Below are positions 25,347 to 34,813 of a stretch of DNA of 64,000 bases, in pieces (position 1 is the first letter of the stretch; each line of letters opens with the position of its first letter). Made by a program: the position numbers and the translations under genes. The notes beneath the pieces are model-generated. The model was not told the origin of the DNA. It searched no databases and worked only from the letters and a program-made list of their open reading frames with translations. This stretch comes from Roseburia sp. AF12-17LB (GTDB lineage: Bacteria > Bacillota > Clostridia > Lachnospirales > Lachnospiraceae). The DNA lies in contig NZ_QUHR01000012.1 of assembly GCF_003479605.1 (NCBI RefSeq), positions 1 through 64,000 of the forward strand, in the 5' to 3' direction.

Positions 25347-27488
25347 ATGAAAAATATTTTTAGAATCTTTTATCAGGATTTTAAGAGAGTCAGCACCAAT
25401 GTGGTAGCAGTGGTTATTGTAATAGGTCTTTCTATTATTCCGTCACTGTACGCATGGTTTAATATATTGTCCAACTGGGACCCGTATGGACCGGAATCTA
25501 CATCAAATCTTAAGATAGCAGTATATTCCGCAGATGAGGGAATTGACATGGGAGGTCTGTCTTTAAATATCGGAGACAGCGTCATTGATGCCCTGAAAGC
25601 CAATCAGACTATGGGCTGGCAGTTTACTGATACCATGGATGAAGCAACCGACGGTGTATACAGCAGTGAATATTATGCGGCACTGATTATTCCGGAGGAT
25701 TTCTCCGAGAAAATGATAAGCTTCCTTAACGGAGAAGTACAGAATCCGCAGATTATTTATTATGAAAATGAGAAGAAAAATGCCATTGCACCAAAGATTA
25801 CATCCAAGGCAAAAACGGCAGTACAGGAGCAGGTTAATGCAACCTTTGTCAGCACTCTGGCAGAAGTCATGTTAAAGGTAAATGATGTCATGGTAGAAAA
25901 TGGAATGGATTCCGGCTCTATGATGAATCTTTTCCTGACACAGCTTAATGATTTAAGCGGAGATTTGGACGGCTATATTGCATTGCTAAATTCTTTTGTC
26001 AGCATTACCAATTCGGCATCCAGCCTGATTGATACGACACAGGTTATGCTGCCGAATCTGAATACGATGGTAGATGATGGTTCGAATACGGTAAATACCA
26101 TGCAGGGAGCATTGAATTCCGGCAGCCTTAATGCCAGTGCTTTGGCTGAGGTTATTTCAGCAAATCTTAATACAGCAGCCGACAGCCTTGACAATATCAA
26201 TACGCTGATACAGAATGCCTTAGATCAGTTGGATAACTATGGTGATTTATCTTCCGGCGGACTGCAGAGCGCAATTAATATGATGCCGCTGATCCGTCAG
26301 TTATTTGAAAACAGTGTGGCAGACTGGAAGGATGATGAAAGTGTTTCCGGTCAGATTGCAGAAATCGAAGCACAGTTAGATAAAATTGAAGCAGATTTAA
26401 ACAGTGTCCAGAATAATGTCACAGATTTAAATACTGCAAAGGATACTTTAAACACTGAAATATCTACCGAAATAACTTCCTGTAAGACCAAAATAAAAGC
26501 TTTAAAAGATACGTTTGACTATTCGGTAAAAGGTCAGCTGGAGACAACCATTCAGTCCATGCAGGGGTCGCTGAATCAGACACAGGCAATTTTAAATGGT
26601 GTCGATGGAGATTTTGATGAAGTATCGGAAGTGTTGGATGCTTATAGTGAAACCCTCGATAAGGGAAATGAAAGCTTAAGTGATTCACTGGCAGCAGCAC
26701 AGGAAATGAAGACCGGACTTGACAGTGTGATTACAAGTCTCAGTGCTCTGGAAATCAGTGACCAGTATCAGGCTTTGATGAAAATTTTAGAGACCGACCC
26801 GACTTTGTTAGGAGATTTCTTATCTTCTCCGGTCAATATGGAGACGAAAGAGATTTATCCGATTTCCAATTATGGTTCGGCAATGTCACCGTTCTATACG
26901 GTACTGGCATTGTGGGTAGGTGCGTTGATTCTGGTGGCAATCATTCATGTAAAGGTACTTCCGGATGAGAAAATACCGGATGCAAAACCTTACCAGAAAT
27001 TCTTTGGAAGATATATTACATTCTTCCTGATTGGACAGGTGCAGGCATTGATTACTGCACTGGGAGATTTGTTTTATATTAAGATACAATGCCATAACCC
27101 ATTCTTATTCTGGCTTGCCTGCGCATGCTGCAGCTTTGTATTTACCTTATTTATGTATGCATTAACGGTAGCCTTTGAAAATGTCGGAGAGGCTTTGGCG
27201 GTAGTCATTATGGTTATCCAGGTAGCAGGAGCAGGCGGTTCCTTCCCAATCGAAGTACTGCCGGCAATCTATCAGCGGATTTACCGTTTCTTCCCATTCC
27301 CTTATGGAATGGATGCCCTGCGGGAGACCATCGGTGGTATGTATGGAATGACTTATTGGAAATGCCTCGGCATCTTGGGCATCTATATTATAATTTCACT
27401 TCTGATTGGACTTGTAATTGCAGTTCCGTTCCGGAAGTTAAATATGAAGATTGAGCATAGCAAAGAAAAATCTGACATTATGCTGTAG
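25347..27488 (+). CDS. YhgE/Pip-family membrane protein (second paralogue)
   Basis: This 713-residue paralogue of the protein at 22749 has the same layout: N-terminal segment VVAVVIVIGLSIIPSLYAWFNI, a long external coiled-coil region, and a multi-helix C-terminal domain (FPIEVLPAIYQRIYRFFPFPYGMDALRETIGGMYG). Residues YENEKKNAIA in the proximal external domain are shared. The two probably form a heteromeric complex, which is inference from pairing. It is the last gene before the tRNA-Thr promoter. Confidence 0.88.
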   Translation: MKNIFRIFYQDFKRVSTNVVAVVIVIGLSIIPSLYAWFNILSNWDPYGPESTSNLKIAVYSADEGIDMGGLSLNIGDSVIDALKANQTMGWQFTDTMDEATDGVYSSEYYAALIIPEDFSEKMISFLNGEVQNPQIIYYENEKKNAIAPKITSKAKTAVQEQVNATFVSTLAEVMLKVNDVMVENGMDSGSMMNLFLTQLNDLSGDLDGYIALLNSFVSITNSASSLIDTTQVMLPNLNTMVDDGSNTVNTMQGALNSGSLNASALAEVISANLNTAADSLDNINTLIQNALDQLDNYGDLSSGGLQSAINMMPLIRQLFENSVADWKDDESVSGQIAEIEAQLDKIEADLNSVQNNVTDLNTAKDTLNTEISTEITSCKTKIKALKDTFDYSVKGQLETTIQSMQGSLNQTQAILNGVDGDFDEVSEVLDAYSETLDKGNESLSDSLAAAQEMKTGLDSVITSLSALEISDQYQALMKILETDPTLLGDFLSSPVNMETKEIYPISNYGSAMSPFYTVLALWVGALILVAIIHVKVLPDEKIPDAKPYQKFFGRYITFFLIGQVQALITALGDLFYIKIQCHNPFLFWLACACCSFVFTLFMYALTVAFENVGEALAVVIMVIQVAGAGGSFPIEVLPAIYQRIYRFFPFPYGMDALRETIGGMYGMTYWKCLGILGIYIIISLLIGLVIAVPFRKLNMKIEHSKEKSDIML

Positions 27489-27495
27489 AAAAGTA

Positions 27496-27524
27496 TTGAC
27501 AATCATAGCTCTCTATAGTATAGT
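27496..27524 (+). promoter_or_regulatory. tRNA-Thr promoter
   Basis: TTGACA (27496-27501), 17 bp, and TATAGT (27519-27524), 31 bp before the tRNA; close to the sigma-A consensus. Confidence 0.9.
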
Positions 27525-27555
27525 ATTACAAGTCGGGATTAGTTCCGACAGAATT

Positions 27556-27628
27556 GCTGGCATGGCTCAGTCGGTAGAGCGTCGCATTGGTAGTGCGGAG
27601 GTCACGGGTCCGATTCCCGTTGCCAGCT
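27556..27628 (+). tRNA. tRNA-Thr (GGT)
   Basis: Acceptor GCTGGCA/TGCCAGC, D arm GCTCAGTCGGTAGAGC, anticodon loop TTGGTAG giving GGT, T arm CGGGTCCGATTCCCG, discriminator T. Confidence 0.95.
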
Positions 27629-27635
27629 TAACTAG

Positions 27636-27681
27636 AAAAAAGGCTGTAATCCTTGATTTTTCAAGGGTTACAGCCTTTTTG
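27636..27681. terminator. Bidirectional terminator between tRNA-Thr and the micro-ORF
   Basis: AAAAAGGCTGTAA-CCTTGA pairs with TCAAGG-TTACAGCCTTTTT. It has A/T tails on both sides, so it serves both strands. Confidence 0.92.
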
Positions 27682-27708
27682 GTGATTATGCAAATCGCAT
27701 AAAACATA

Positions 27709-27780
27709 TTAACATCCGAGTCTGAATAATTTGCAGATTGTGTTAAATAACTCGGAACAGCTATTGAAATTAAAACACAT
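27709..27780 (-). CDS. Micro-ORF, 23-residue four-cysteine peptide
   Basis: On the minus strand an ATG lies 8 bases after a perfect AGGAGG (AATAAGGAGGACGAAACT). It opens a 23-codon frame starting MCFNFNSCSELFN and ending FRLGC, with cysteines at 2, 8, 16 and 23, closed by TAA and then the shared terminator. The gene follows the LytTR regulator by 117 bp in the same direction. I do not recognise the peptide. It could be a signalling peptide, a small regulator or a leader. The evidence is the ribosome site, terminator and position only. Confidence 0.55.
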   Translation of the reverse strand: MCFNFNSCSELFNTICKLFRLGC

Positions 27781-27897
27781 AGTTTCGTCCTCCTTATTTT
27801 CTTTGAAATCATGTCTTAGCTAAGTACAAATGAATTGTAACAAGTCTGTAACATTTTCGCAATAGGAGTACATTGGAAACATGGGAAATATCTGGCC

Positions 27898-28641
27898 TTA
27901 GGATAAGCCGGGAGGAGTTGGCTCTTTCTCAAGCTTTGCAAACCAGCTATTAACGGCCTTGCTTACCTCGTCACGTTTACGAAAAGGAATCTGCACAATG
28001 GAGTGGTCTTCCATAATAAGGTCGTGCTGCAGAATTCCAGTGACATGGTTTAGGTTTACCAGATAGCTGCGGCCAACCGGAAGAAAACAGGCAACAGAGG
28101 CAAAGTCCTCGGTAAGCTGTGTCAGGTTTCCGGGAATCGTAAAAGTCTCTGATATAGCGTGCAGCAGGACATTGTGCTGCCCGGTTTCAAAAAAGAGAAT
28201 ATCTGAGTAAGGAAGAGAATATTCCTTCCTACGGACAGAAAAGGTAAATACTTCATTGGATTCCTCTAAAAGCGTATCGCAGCGGCTCATGGCATTGAGA
28301 AAATCTGTGTGTGAGTAAGGTTTTTGCAGATAGTAAAGAGCATTTACCTCATAGCTTGCCATGGCATGTTCCGTAGAAGAAGTGGTGAAAATAATGCCAC
28401 CTTCATAGCCCAGTGAACGAAGGATACGTGCTGTTTCCACACCATCCTGGTTATTCATATAGATATCTAAAAACAGCAGAACCGGATAACGCTTTTCTTC
28501 CTTATAATATTGAATCATCTCTTCGCCCGAAGAAAAAAGTAGAATCTCCATATTACAATGATGTTTCGTGGCATATGTATTCAGATGATGTTTCAGCCGT
28601 AAGGCATCGCTTTCAGAATCTTCGCATAAGTAAATCTGCAT
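27898..28641 (-). CDS. LytTR-family response regulator (orphan)
   Basis: This 247-residue two-domain regulator has an N-terminal receiver (IYLCEDSESD acidic pocket, FLDIYMNNQDG phospho-acceptor Asp near 60, FTTSSTEHA, QKPYS Lys). The C-terminal LytTR DNA-binding domain (~145-240) carries GQHNVLLHA and VGRSYLVNLNHVTGI. ATG 28641 is preceded by AGGAGA; the longer ORF start is rejected. No histidine kinase gene is adjacent. It is divergent from a sortase-anchored surface protein and upstream of the micro-ORF at 27709. Confidence 0.92.
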   Translation of the reverse strand: MQIYLCEDSESDALRLKHHLNTYATKHHCNMEILLFSSGEEMIQYYKEEKRYPVLLFLDIYMNNQDGVETARILRSLGYEGGIIFTTSSTEHAMASYEVNALYYLQKPYSHTDFLNAMSRCDTLLEESNEVFTFSVRRKEYSLPYSDILFFETGQHNVLLHAISETFTIPGNLTQLTEDFASVACFLPVGRSYLVNLNHVTGILQHDLIMEDHSIVQIPFRKRDEVSKAVNSWFAKLEKEPTPPGLS

Positions 28642-28844
28642 AATTATTCTCCTGTATATAAAAAGTAAAAAACACCGGATACGAAACAAGTATAACATAT
28701 TGAAAGAAAATAAAAATCATTTTTTATCGACAATCAGGAAGATAAAATCACAATTTGGAAGAATTGGTTGCAAAATTTTAAGCGTTTTCTTAAGATAGAA
28801 ACTGTGTGAACAAAAGAAATAGAAATAAAAAAAGGAGAGGAAAT

Positions 28845-31619
28845 ATGGGAAAGAAACGAAAAAAACGATGTCTGGCATTTTTGATGGCATTGGCTATGAT
28901 GACAGGCTTATTTATGGGAGATGCTGCCGGACTATTGGTAAAGGCAGAGGATACGCCGGCATCCGTTCAAATAGGAATTACAACATTAGAGACGGGCTGG
29001 TATGTGAAGGCGGTGGATCCTCCTTCTACACCGGGACCATCTGCAACGATTCGTGGCGTCGATAAAGTAGGGGAAGAACCGGAAAGTGGTGGTTATATTT
29101 ATTTTGATAAAGATACGGCAACCATGACTGTATATAATGATATGGAGATTGCTACTTCCGGACCGAATCCGGTGACAGTAACAGGCGGAAACTTAACAAT
29201 TTCCGGAGCAGGAAATTTTACTGTAGAAGGAACTTCTCCTGCATTTCTGTTAGCCGGAACCGGTGCTGCCGTTGTCACAAAGGATTTTACCGGAAATTTT
29301 AAGGTGACAAGTAATAGTAATGTAATAAACGGTGGCAGCAGATTTGAGATAGATACAACCGGTGATATTACACTGGAAACTGCATCAACGTCTTCAGAGC
29401 CAATTGCTTTGAGCAGTGGAGTGGTTGATTTAAGTGGAAAGAAAGTTACGATAACCGCACCATGTGGTATGATTGACAGTGGAGTATCCACACTGAACCT
29501 GACACAGACAGAAGGAGACCTTGCATTAAGTTCTGCATCTGATTATTATCCAATTTTCCATGCAGAAAATGTTACCCTGAAAAATACCGGTGGAAAGGTG
29601 GAACTGGAAAATACCAGCACAGGGGTGTTGACTGACAGTAATCTTACGATTGAAGCTGCAGGAGATATTTCTTTAAAATCAGCGAAGGGAATAACAAGCA
29701 AGAGTAATCCACAGGTGAGCTTAACTTCAACCAATGGGGATGTTACAATAGAACAGACTGCAAACTCTGTCATGCAAGATGGTAAGCTGACGATTCGGGC
29801 ATTGGCAGGAGCAGTAAGCATTTCAACTAATGCAACTGTACCGATGTTTCAGGCAGAACTTGATATAAAGGCAAAGAATGATGTAACACTGAAACAGAAT
29901 GGAACAACAAATTCATCACTTACCTGGGGTGGAGCAGGTGGAAGTATTGAGTGTACTGATGGGGATATTACAATAGAACAGGAAGGCAGCACATATGTAA
30001 TTTCGACTTTGAATGCAGTCGACCTGAATGCAGGTGGAACGGTTACGTTAAAGAGAAATACGGAAGGAACAGCATTAACTTCCATGGTGAAAGGGATTCC
30101 TGCAACAGGTGTAATCCAGCTTGTAGACGGCACAAAGAAAGGAGCCATCGTAGATGGAACCGTATATACTGCCAGCGGATGTACGCATCCAAAGCGTATC
30201 AATGGAAAATGTGTTGTTTGTGATGACCAGGAGCCGGTGGCTGCTATTGTAGATGCCAGCGGAAATGTAACAAATTATAACAGCCTGTCCGATGCATTCC
30301 ATAATGCCAATGCAGACAATACTGTAAAATTATTAGTTGATTATAAGAACAGCAGTGAAACAATTGATTTATCCTCTGTATATAAGGCTGTAAATCTTGA
30401 TTTAAATGGGAAGAGTTTAACATTAGATGCATTTAATATCATGAATCACTTAAGCGTTTCCAATGGAAAGCTTAACCTGAGAATGCTCAATGATGCAAAT
30501 ACTAGTCTTTCTGATAAATGTACATTAGAAAATGTGGAAGCGGATATCCATGAGATAAGTTGGACTGCAAATGGTGGTCTGGAATTAAAGAGCAGTAGAC
30601 TTCATGTAGGTTCACAGGCATCCCCTTGCTCATTCTTTGTAGAAATGATTACAATAGCACCGGATGACGATTCTGTAATTACAGTAGAAAACATGATAAG
30701 TGGTCTGGCAAACTATAAAAATGTACCAGCAATGGAACAGGCATTGGACAAATTAATTCCTTTCGGATATTCAGTTTTTGTTGATACTGATATTACAGTA
30801 CTGGATGAATCCGGAAATCGTGCCAAAAATCTGGTACTTCGTAATAAGAAGCTGGCAGAAGCGGACATTACTTTAAGCCCGGCTGCCTTTGTCTATGATG
30901 GCACAGGAAAAGAGCCGGCTGTAACCGTAACGTATGATGGAATGACATTAACTGAAGGAAGGGATTTTACGGTTACTTATATTGACAATATTGAAGTGGG
31001 TGATACAGCTGCAGCAATTATCAGTGGTTCCCGCTTTTTAGGCAGTGTAACAAAATACTTCAGCATTACCAAAGCACATCGTGGAGCACCAACAGGACTT
31101 ACCGCAGTAGCAGAAACCATTGATGGCAAAAATGATGGAAAGATTCGTGGTGTGAATGCGGAGATGGAATACAGTATTGATGGAACTACCTATACCGCAA
31201 TTACAGAAAATGAATTGAACGGACTTACCGACGGAACTTATCTGGTACGTTATCAGGAAACACGCAATTATTATGCGTCTTCTGCAACACAGATTGTAGT
31301 AGAAAAAGGACTTCCTTCTTCCGACAGCTTAAACCCGTCAAACCCGGGCGGCGGAAATAATCTGGAAAATACACCAGGTGGAAGCACGCCAAATGAAAAT
31401 AATAATGGAACGACATTAACCGCCGGAAGTAATGTTGTTACAACATTGCCAGGCGCATCTTCGGTACAGACACCGGCAGCAACAACGTCTGATAGCAGCA
31501 CACAGGTTAAAACCGGAGACGACAATCAGATATTCCTATATCTTCTTGTACTGATTGCTGCGGCAGGAGTAGCTGCGGGAGCATATGGCAGATTAAATGC
31601 AGGACGCCGTATGAAATAA
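28845..31619 (+). CDS. Sortase-anchored surface protein with beta-helix-like repeats
   Basis: This 924-residue secreted protein has a basic signal peptide with hydrophobic core (residues ~8-28). Residues ~90-410 hold repeated beta-strand motifs such as ITLETAS, DITIEQ, DVTLKQ, suggesting a right-handed beta-solenoid. A small CX2-type motif CTHPKRINGKCVVC is near 445, and residues ~690-750 are an Ig-like module (FVYDGTGKEPAVTVTYDG). A Pro/Gly/Asn-rich spacer leads to VKTGD, a hydrophobic stretch and RRMK, a sorting signal of the Clostridia type. ATG 28845 follows AAAGGAGAGG. It is divergent from the LytTR regulator, a possible controller. Confidence 0.88.
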   Translation: MGKKRKKRCLAFLMALAMMTGLFMGDAAGLLVKAEDTPASVQIGITTLETGWYVKAVDPPSTPGPSATIRGVDKVGEEPESGGYIYFDKDTATMTVYNDMEIATSGPNPVTVTGGNLTISGAGNFTVEGTSPAFLLAGTGAAVVTKDFTGNFKVTSNSNVINGGSRFEIDTTGDITLETASTSSEPIALSSGVVDLSGKKVTITAPCGMIDSGVSTLNLTQTEGDLALSSASDYYPIFHAENVTLKNTGGKVELENTSTGVLTDSNLTIEAAGDISLKSAKGITSKSNPQVSLTSTNGDVTIEQTANSVMQDGKLTIRALAGAVSISTNATVPMFQAELDIKAKNDVTLKQNGTTNSSLTWGGAGGSIECTDGDITIEQEGSTYVISTLNAVDLNAGGTVTLKRNTEGTALTSMVKGIPATGVIQLVDGTKKGAIVDGTVYTASGCTHPKRINGKCVVCDDQEPVAAIVDASGNVTNYNSLSDAFHNANADNTVKLLVDYKNSSETIDLSSVYKAVNLDLNGKSLTLDAFNIMNHLSVSNGKLNLRMLNDANTSLSDKCTLENVEADIHEISWTANGGLELKSSRLHVGSQASPCSFFVEMITIAPDDDSVITVENMISGLANYKNVPAMEQALDKLIPFGYSVFVDTDITVLDESGNRAKNLVLRNKKLAEADITLSPAAFVYDGTGKEPAVTVTYDGMTLTEGRDFTVTYIDNIEVGDTAAAIISGSRFLGSVTKYFSITKAHRGAPTGLTAVAETIDGKNDGKIRGVNAEMEYSIDGTTYTAITENELNGLTDGTYLVRYQETRNYYASSATQIVVEKGLPSSDSLNPSNPGGGNNLENTPGGSTPNENNNGTTLTAGSNVVTTLPGASSVQTPAATTSDSSTQVKTGDDNQIFLYLLVLIAAAGVAAGAYGRLNAGRRMK

Positions 31620-31665
31620 GTGAAAAGGGATATATCGGAAATAGAAAAGTCATGAAATGAAAAAT

Positions 31666-31706
31666 AAAAATGCTGTACTTTCAGAAATGGGAGTGCAGCA
31701 TTTTTC
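31666..31706 (+). terminator. Terminator after the surface protein gene
   Basis: AAAAATGCTG-ACT pairs with AGT-CAGCATTTTT, followed by T-rich sequence. Confidence 0.85.
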
Positions 31707-31767
31707 TGTTGCAAAGAACATAAGGACGCGGTAAAATGTAGCGTAGTCAAAGAAGAGGAGATAGAAG

Positions 31768-32523
31768 ATGCTGACACAGTTTTCAAGAACCGAACTATTG
31801 CTTGGAAAAGAAGCAATGGAAAAATTAAAGAATGCAAAGGTTGCAGTATTTGGAATTGGCGGAGTAGGTGGATATGTCTGCGAAGCACTGGTAAGAAGCG
31901 GAGTTGGAGCTTTTGATCTGATTGATGATGACAAGGTATGCCTGACGAATCTCAACCGTCAGATTATTGCAACCAGAAAGACCGTTGGAAAATATAAAAC
32001 AGACGTCATGAAAGACCGTATTTTAGAGATTAATCCGGATGCCAGGGTAGAAGTGCATAAATGCTTTTTCCTGCCGGAAAATGCGGATGAATTTCCTTTT
32101 GAAGAGTATGATTATATCGTAGATGCAGTAGATACGGTAACAGCGAAGATTTCACTGGTTATGAAGGCACAGGAGATGAATGTGCCGATTATCAGCAGTA
32201 TGGGAGCCGGAAATAAGTTAGATGCCAGTCAGTTCCGTGTGGCAGATATTTATAAGACAAAGGTATGCCCGCTGGCAAAAGTAATGCGCCGTGAGTTAAA
32301 GAAACGTGGCGTAAAGAAGCTTAAGGTGGTTTATTCCGAAGAGCAGCCAACCAGACCAGTTGAAGATATGGCAATCAGCTGTAGAACCAACTGTATCTGT
32401 CCGCCGGGAGCAGCCCATAAATGTACGGAGCGGCGTGATATTCCGGGCAGTGTGGCATTTGTGCCATCTGTCGCTGGACTGATTATCGCAGGTGAAGTAG
32501 TAAAGGATCTGGCAGCAAAATAG
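31768..32523 (+). CDS. tcdA: tRNA threonylcarbamoyladenosine dehydratase
   Basis: This 251-residue E1-like enzyme converts t6A37 to the cyclic form ct6A in tRNAs, using ATP. The adenylation motif GIGGVGGYVCEALVRSG is near 30. DDDKVCLTNLNRQI and DAVDTVTAK follow. Conserved cysteines lie in CRTNCICPPGAAHKC near 210, and a C-terminal hydrophobic helix follows. The ATG follows AGAGGAG. It is convergent with pckA, separated by a shared terminator. Confidence 0.92.
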   Translation: MLTQFSRTELLLGKEAMEKLKNAKVAVFGIGGVGGYVCEALVRSGVGAFDLIDDDKVCLTNLNRQIIATRKTVGKYKTDVMKDRILEINPDARVEVHKCFFLPENADEFPFEEYDYIVDAVDTVTAKISLVMKAQEMNVPIISSMGAGNKLDASQFRVADIYKTKVCPLAKVMRRELKKRGVKKLKVVYSEEQPTRPVEDMAISCRTNCICPPGAAHKCTERRDIPGSVAFVPSVAGLIIAGEVVKDLAAK

Positions 32524-32536
32524 GAAACAGATAAAG

Positions 32537-32567
32537 AAAACCGGATGTGGAATCACATCCGGTTTTC
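32537..32567. terminator. Bidirectional terminator between tcdA and pckA
   Basis: AAAACCGGATGTG pairs perfectly with CACATCCGGTTTT around GAAT; T/A tails on both sides. Confidence 0.92.
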
Positions 32568-32596
32568 CGTTTCTATTGATTTCCTTATCAGGAAAA

Positions 32597-34201
32597 TTAT
32601 TTCTGAGGACCTGCAGAAACAAGAGCTTTACCAGCTTCATTTCCTTCGTATTTAGCAAAGTTCTTGATGAATCTGTCAGCAAGATCTAATGCTTTTGTCT
32701 CCCATTCAGAAGCATCTGCGTAAGTATCACGAGGATCTAAGATGCCTGAATCAACGCCTGGAAGCTCTGTAGGAACTTCAAAGTTGAAGAATGGAATCTG
32801 TTTTGTAGGAGCGGTTAAGATAGCTCCGCTTAAGATAGCATCGATGATACCACGGGTATCTTTGATGGAGATACGTTTTCCGGTTCCGTTCCATCCTGTA
32901 TTTACGAGGTAAGCCTTAGCTCCGCTCTTTTCCATTTTCTTAACAAGCTCTGCAGCGTATTTTGTAGGATGCAGCTCTAAGAAAGCCTGTCCGAAACATG
33001 CTGAGAAAGTAGGTGTAGGCTCTGTGATTCCACGCTCTGTACCAGCAAGTTTTGCTGTAAATCCAGACAGGAAGTAGTACTGAGTCTGCTCTGGAGTTAA
33101 GATAGATACTGGAGGCAGTACTCCGAATGCATCTGCGGAAAGGAAGATGACATTCTTAGCTGCTGGAGCAGAAGAGATCGGGCGGACAATGTTCTTAATG
33201 TGGTTGATTGGGTAAGATACACGGGTGTTTTCTGTTACGCTCCTATCAGAAAAATCGATTTTTCCGTCAGCATCTAATGTTACGTTCTCAAGAAGAGCGT
33301 CACGTCTGATCGCATTGTAGATATCAGGTTCGGAATCTTTGTCAAGGTCGATAACCTTAGCGTAGCATCCACCCTCGAAGTTGAATACGCCGTTGTCATC
33401 CCAACCATGCTCGTCATCACCGATTAAGAGACGCTTAGGATCGGTTGAAAGGGTTGTCTTACCTGTTCCGGAAAGTCCGAAGAAGATAGCGGTGTTTTCA
33501 CCGTTCATATCTGTGTTAGCAGAGCAGTGCATGGAAGCGATGCCCTTTAATGGCAGATAGTAGTTCATCATAGAGAACATACCTTTTTTCATTTCTCCGC
33601 CGTACCATGTATTAACGATAACCTGCTCACGGCTTGTAATGTTGAACATTACTGCTGTCTCAGAGTTTAATCCTAATTCTTTGTAGTTTTCAACTTTTGC
33701 TTTAGAAGCATTGTAAACGATGAAGTCCGGCTCAAAGTTCTTTAATTCTTCTTCAGTAGGCTGGATGAACATATTTGTTACGAAATGTGCCTGCCAAGCT
33801 ACTTCTACGATGAAACGGATAGCCATACGGGTATCTTTGTTAGCACCACAGAAAGCATCTACTACATAAAGTTTTTTGTTAGAAAGTTCTTTGATAGCGA
33901 TGTCTTTTACAGCACTCCATGCTTCCTCAGATGCTGGATGGTTGTCGTTCTTGTATTCATCAGATGTCCACCATACAGTGTCTTTGGAGTTCTCGTCCAT
34001 AACGATGAATTTGTCTTTAGGGGAACGACCTGTATAGATACCAGTCATAACATTGACTGCGCCAAGTTCACTTTCCTGACCTTTTTCATAGCCTTCCAGT
34101 TCTGGCTTGGTCTCTTCTGCGAATAATGTTTCGTAGGATGGGTTGTAGACAATTTCTGTTGTTCCAGTAATGCCATACTTGCTTAAATTGATTTCTGCCA
34201 T
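32597..34201 (-). CDS. pckA: Phosphoenolpyruvate carboxykinase (ATP)
   Basis: This enzyme interconverts oxaloacetate plus ATP with PEP plus CO2. In gut anaerobes it often runs toward oxaloacetate during fermentation. The 534-residue protein shows [11 protein letters not shown] near 60, WYGGEMKKG, the kinase-1a loop [13 protein letters not shown] near 240, and the [22 protein letters not shown] metal site. ATG 34201 follows AGGAAAGAGG; the longer ORF start is rejected. Confidence 0.97.
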   Translation of the reverse strand: MAEINLSKYGITGTTEIVYNPSYETLFAEETKPELEGYEKGQESELGAVNVMTGIYTGRSPKDKFIVMDENSKDTVWWTSDEYKNDNHPASEEAWSAVKDIAIKELSNKKLYVVDAFCGANKDTRMAIRFIVEVAWQAHFVTNMFIQPTEEELKNFEPDFIVYNASKAKVENYKELGLNSETAVMFNITSREQVIVNTWYGGEMKKGMFSMMNYYLPLKGIASMHCSANTDMNGENTAIFFGLSGTGKTTLSTDPKRLLIGDDEHGWDDNGVFNFEGGCYAKVIDLDKDSEPDIYNAIRRDALLENVTLDADGKIDFSDRSVTENTRVSYPINHIKNIVRPISSAPAAKNVIFLSADAFGVLPPVSILTPEQTQYYFLSGFTAKLAGTERGITEPTPTFSACFGQAFLELHPTKYAAELVKKMEKSGAKAYLVNTGWNGTGKRISIKDTRGIIDAILSGAILTAPTKQIPFFNFEVPTELPGVDSGILDPRDTYADASEWETKALDLADRFIKNFAKYEGNEAGKALVSAGPQK

Positions 34202-34314
34202 TTTGTTTTTACCTCTTTCCTTTAAATATAGTAATATGATAATCGCCCGCAAAAAGCAGGTTTTTATGATATCTTGACTGAGAAACTATAAATCCTAGTT
34301 ACGTCATCATAATT

Positions 34315-34342
34315 ATTATACATAAATAAGTCATAAAATCAA
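34315..34342 (-). promoter_or_regulatory. pckA promoter
   Basis: On the minus strand TTGATT (34342-34337), 16-bp spacer and TATAAT (34320-34315), giving a leader of about 105 nt. Confidence 0.65.
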
Positions 34343-34515
34343 TAAAAAAACTGCGAAATTTTTATAAAGTGAAGAAAGTTGAAAGATTTTCCCCCTAAAG
34401 AATTAGCCTCCTGCTTAAAAATGCTGCCATATAATTCTACAGAAGTCCGTTGCGGCAGCACCACAGACAAGCTATAATACAAAGTAAGAGTTGGACTTGG
34501 CTATCTCTATTGGAA

Positions 34516-34740
34516 CAGAATATATCGGAATGCATCTGCATTACCGTTCTTTCGTGTGTATCCCTTAGCGGGTATCGCAGCAAACAAATGGATGCCGGGC
34601 AAATGTCTGAGCTTGATTCTTTATATTTAGCAGGAAAATACGATGCGAGTTTTGCCCGGTGTCCATCAATAAAAGTTTGTGCAGATACCCGCTTAGGGAT
34701 ACCAGAAAGAACGGTAGCAGATGCATTCGGATATATTCTG
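34516..34740. repeat. Long imperfect inverted repeat A
   Basis: The arm 34516-34603 is the imperfect reverse complement of 34651-34740, around a 47-bp centre. Shared blocks include CAGAATATATC, GAATGCATCTGC, ACCGTTCTTTC, CTTAGCGGGTATC and CCGGGCAAA. The whole would fold into a ~90-bp hairpin. It lies between pckA and sbcD with no credible ORF. It resembles the larger element at 39713-40253 in design. Confidence 0.8.
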
Positions 34741-34813
34741 CCCTAGGAGAGATAGAGAAAAATATAATCTCACTTTGCAGGATAATCTTGTATAGAAAAG
34801 GAGCACGTGGGCT

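Noticed and set aside
27451..27702. 83-codon ORF overlapping the YhgE 3' end and tRNA-Thr
   Set aside because: It covers a promoter, tRNA and terminator and has no ribosome site.
34450..34746. 98-codon ORF between pckA and sbcD
   Set aside because: It spans the inverted repeat and lacks a ribosome site and recognisable protein pattern.
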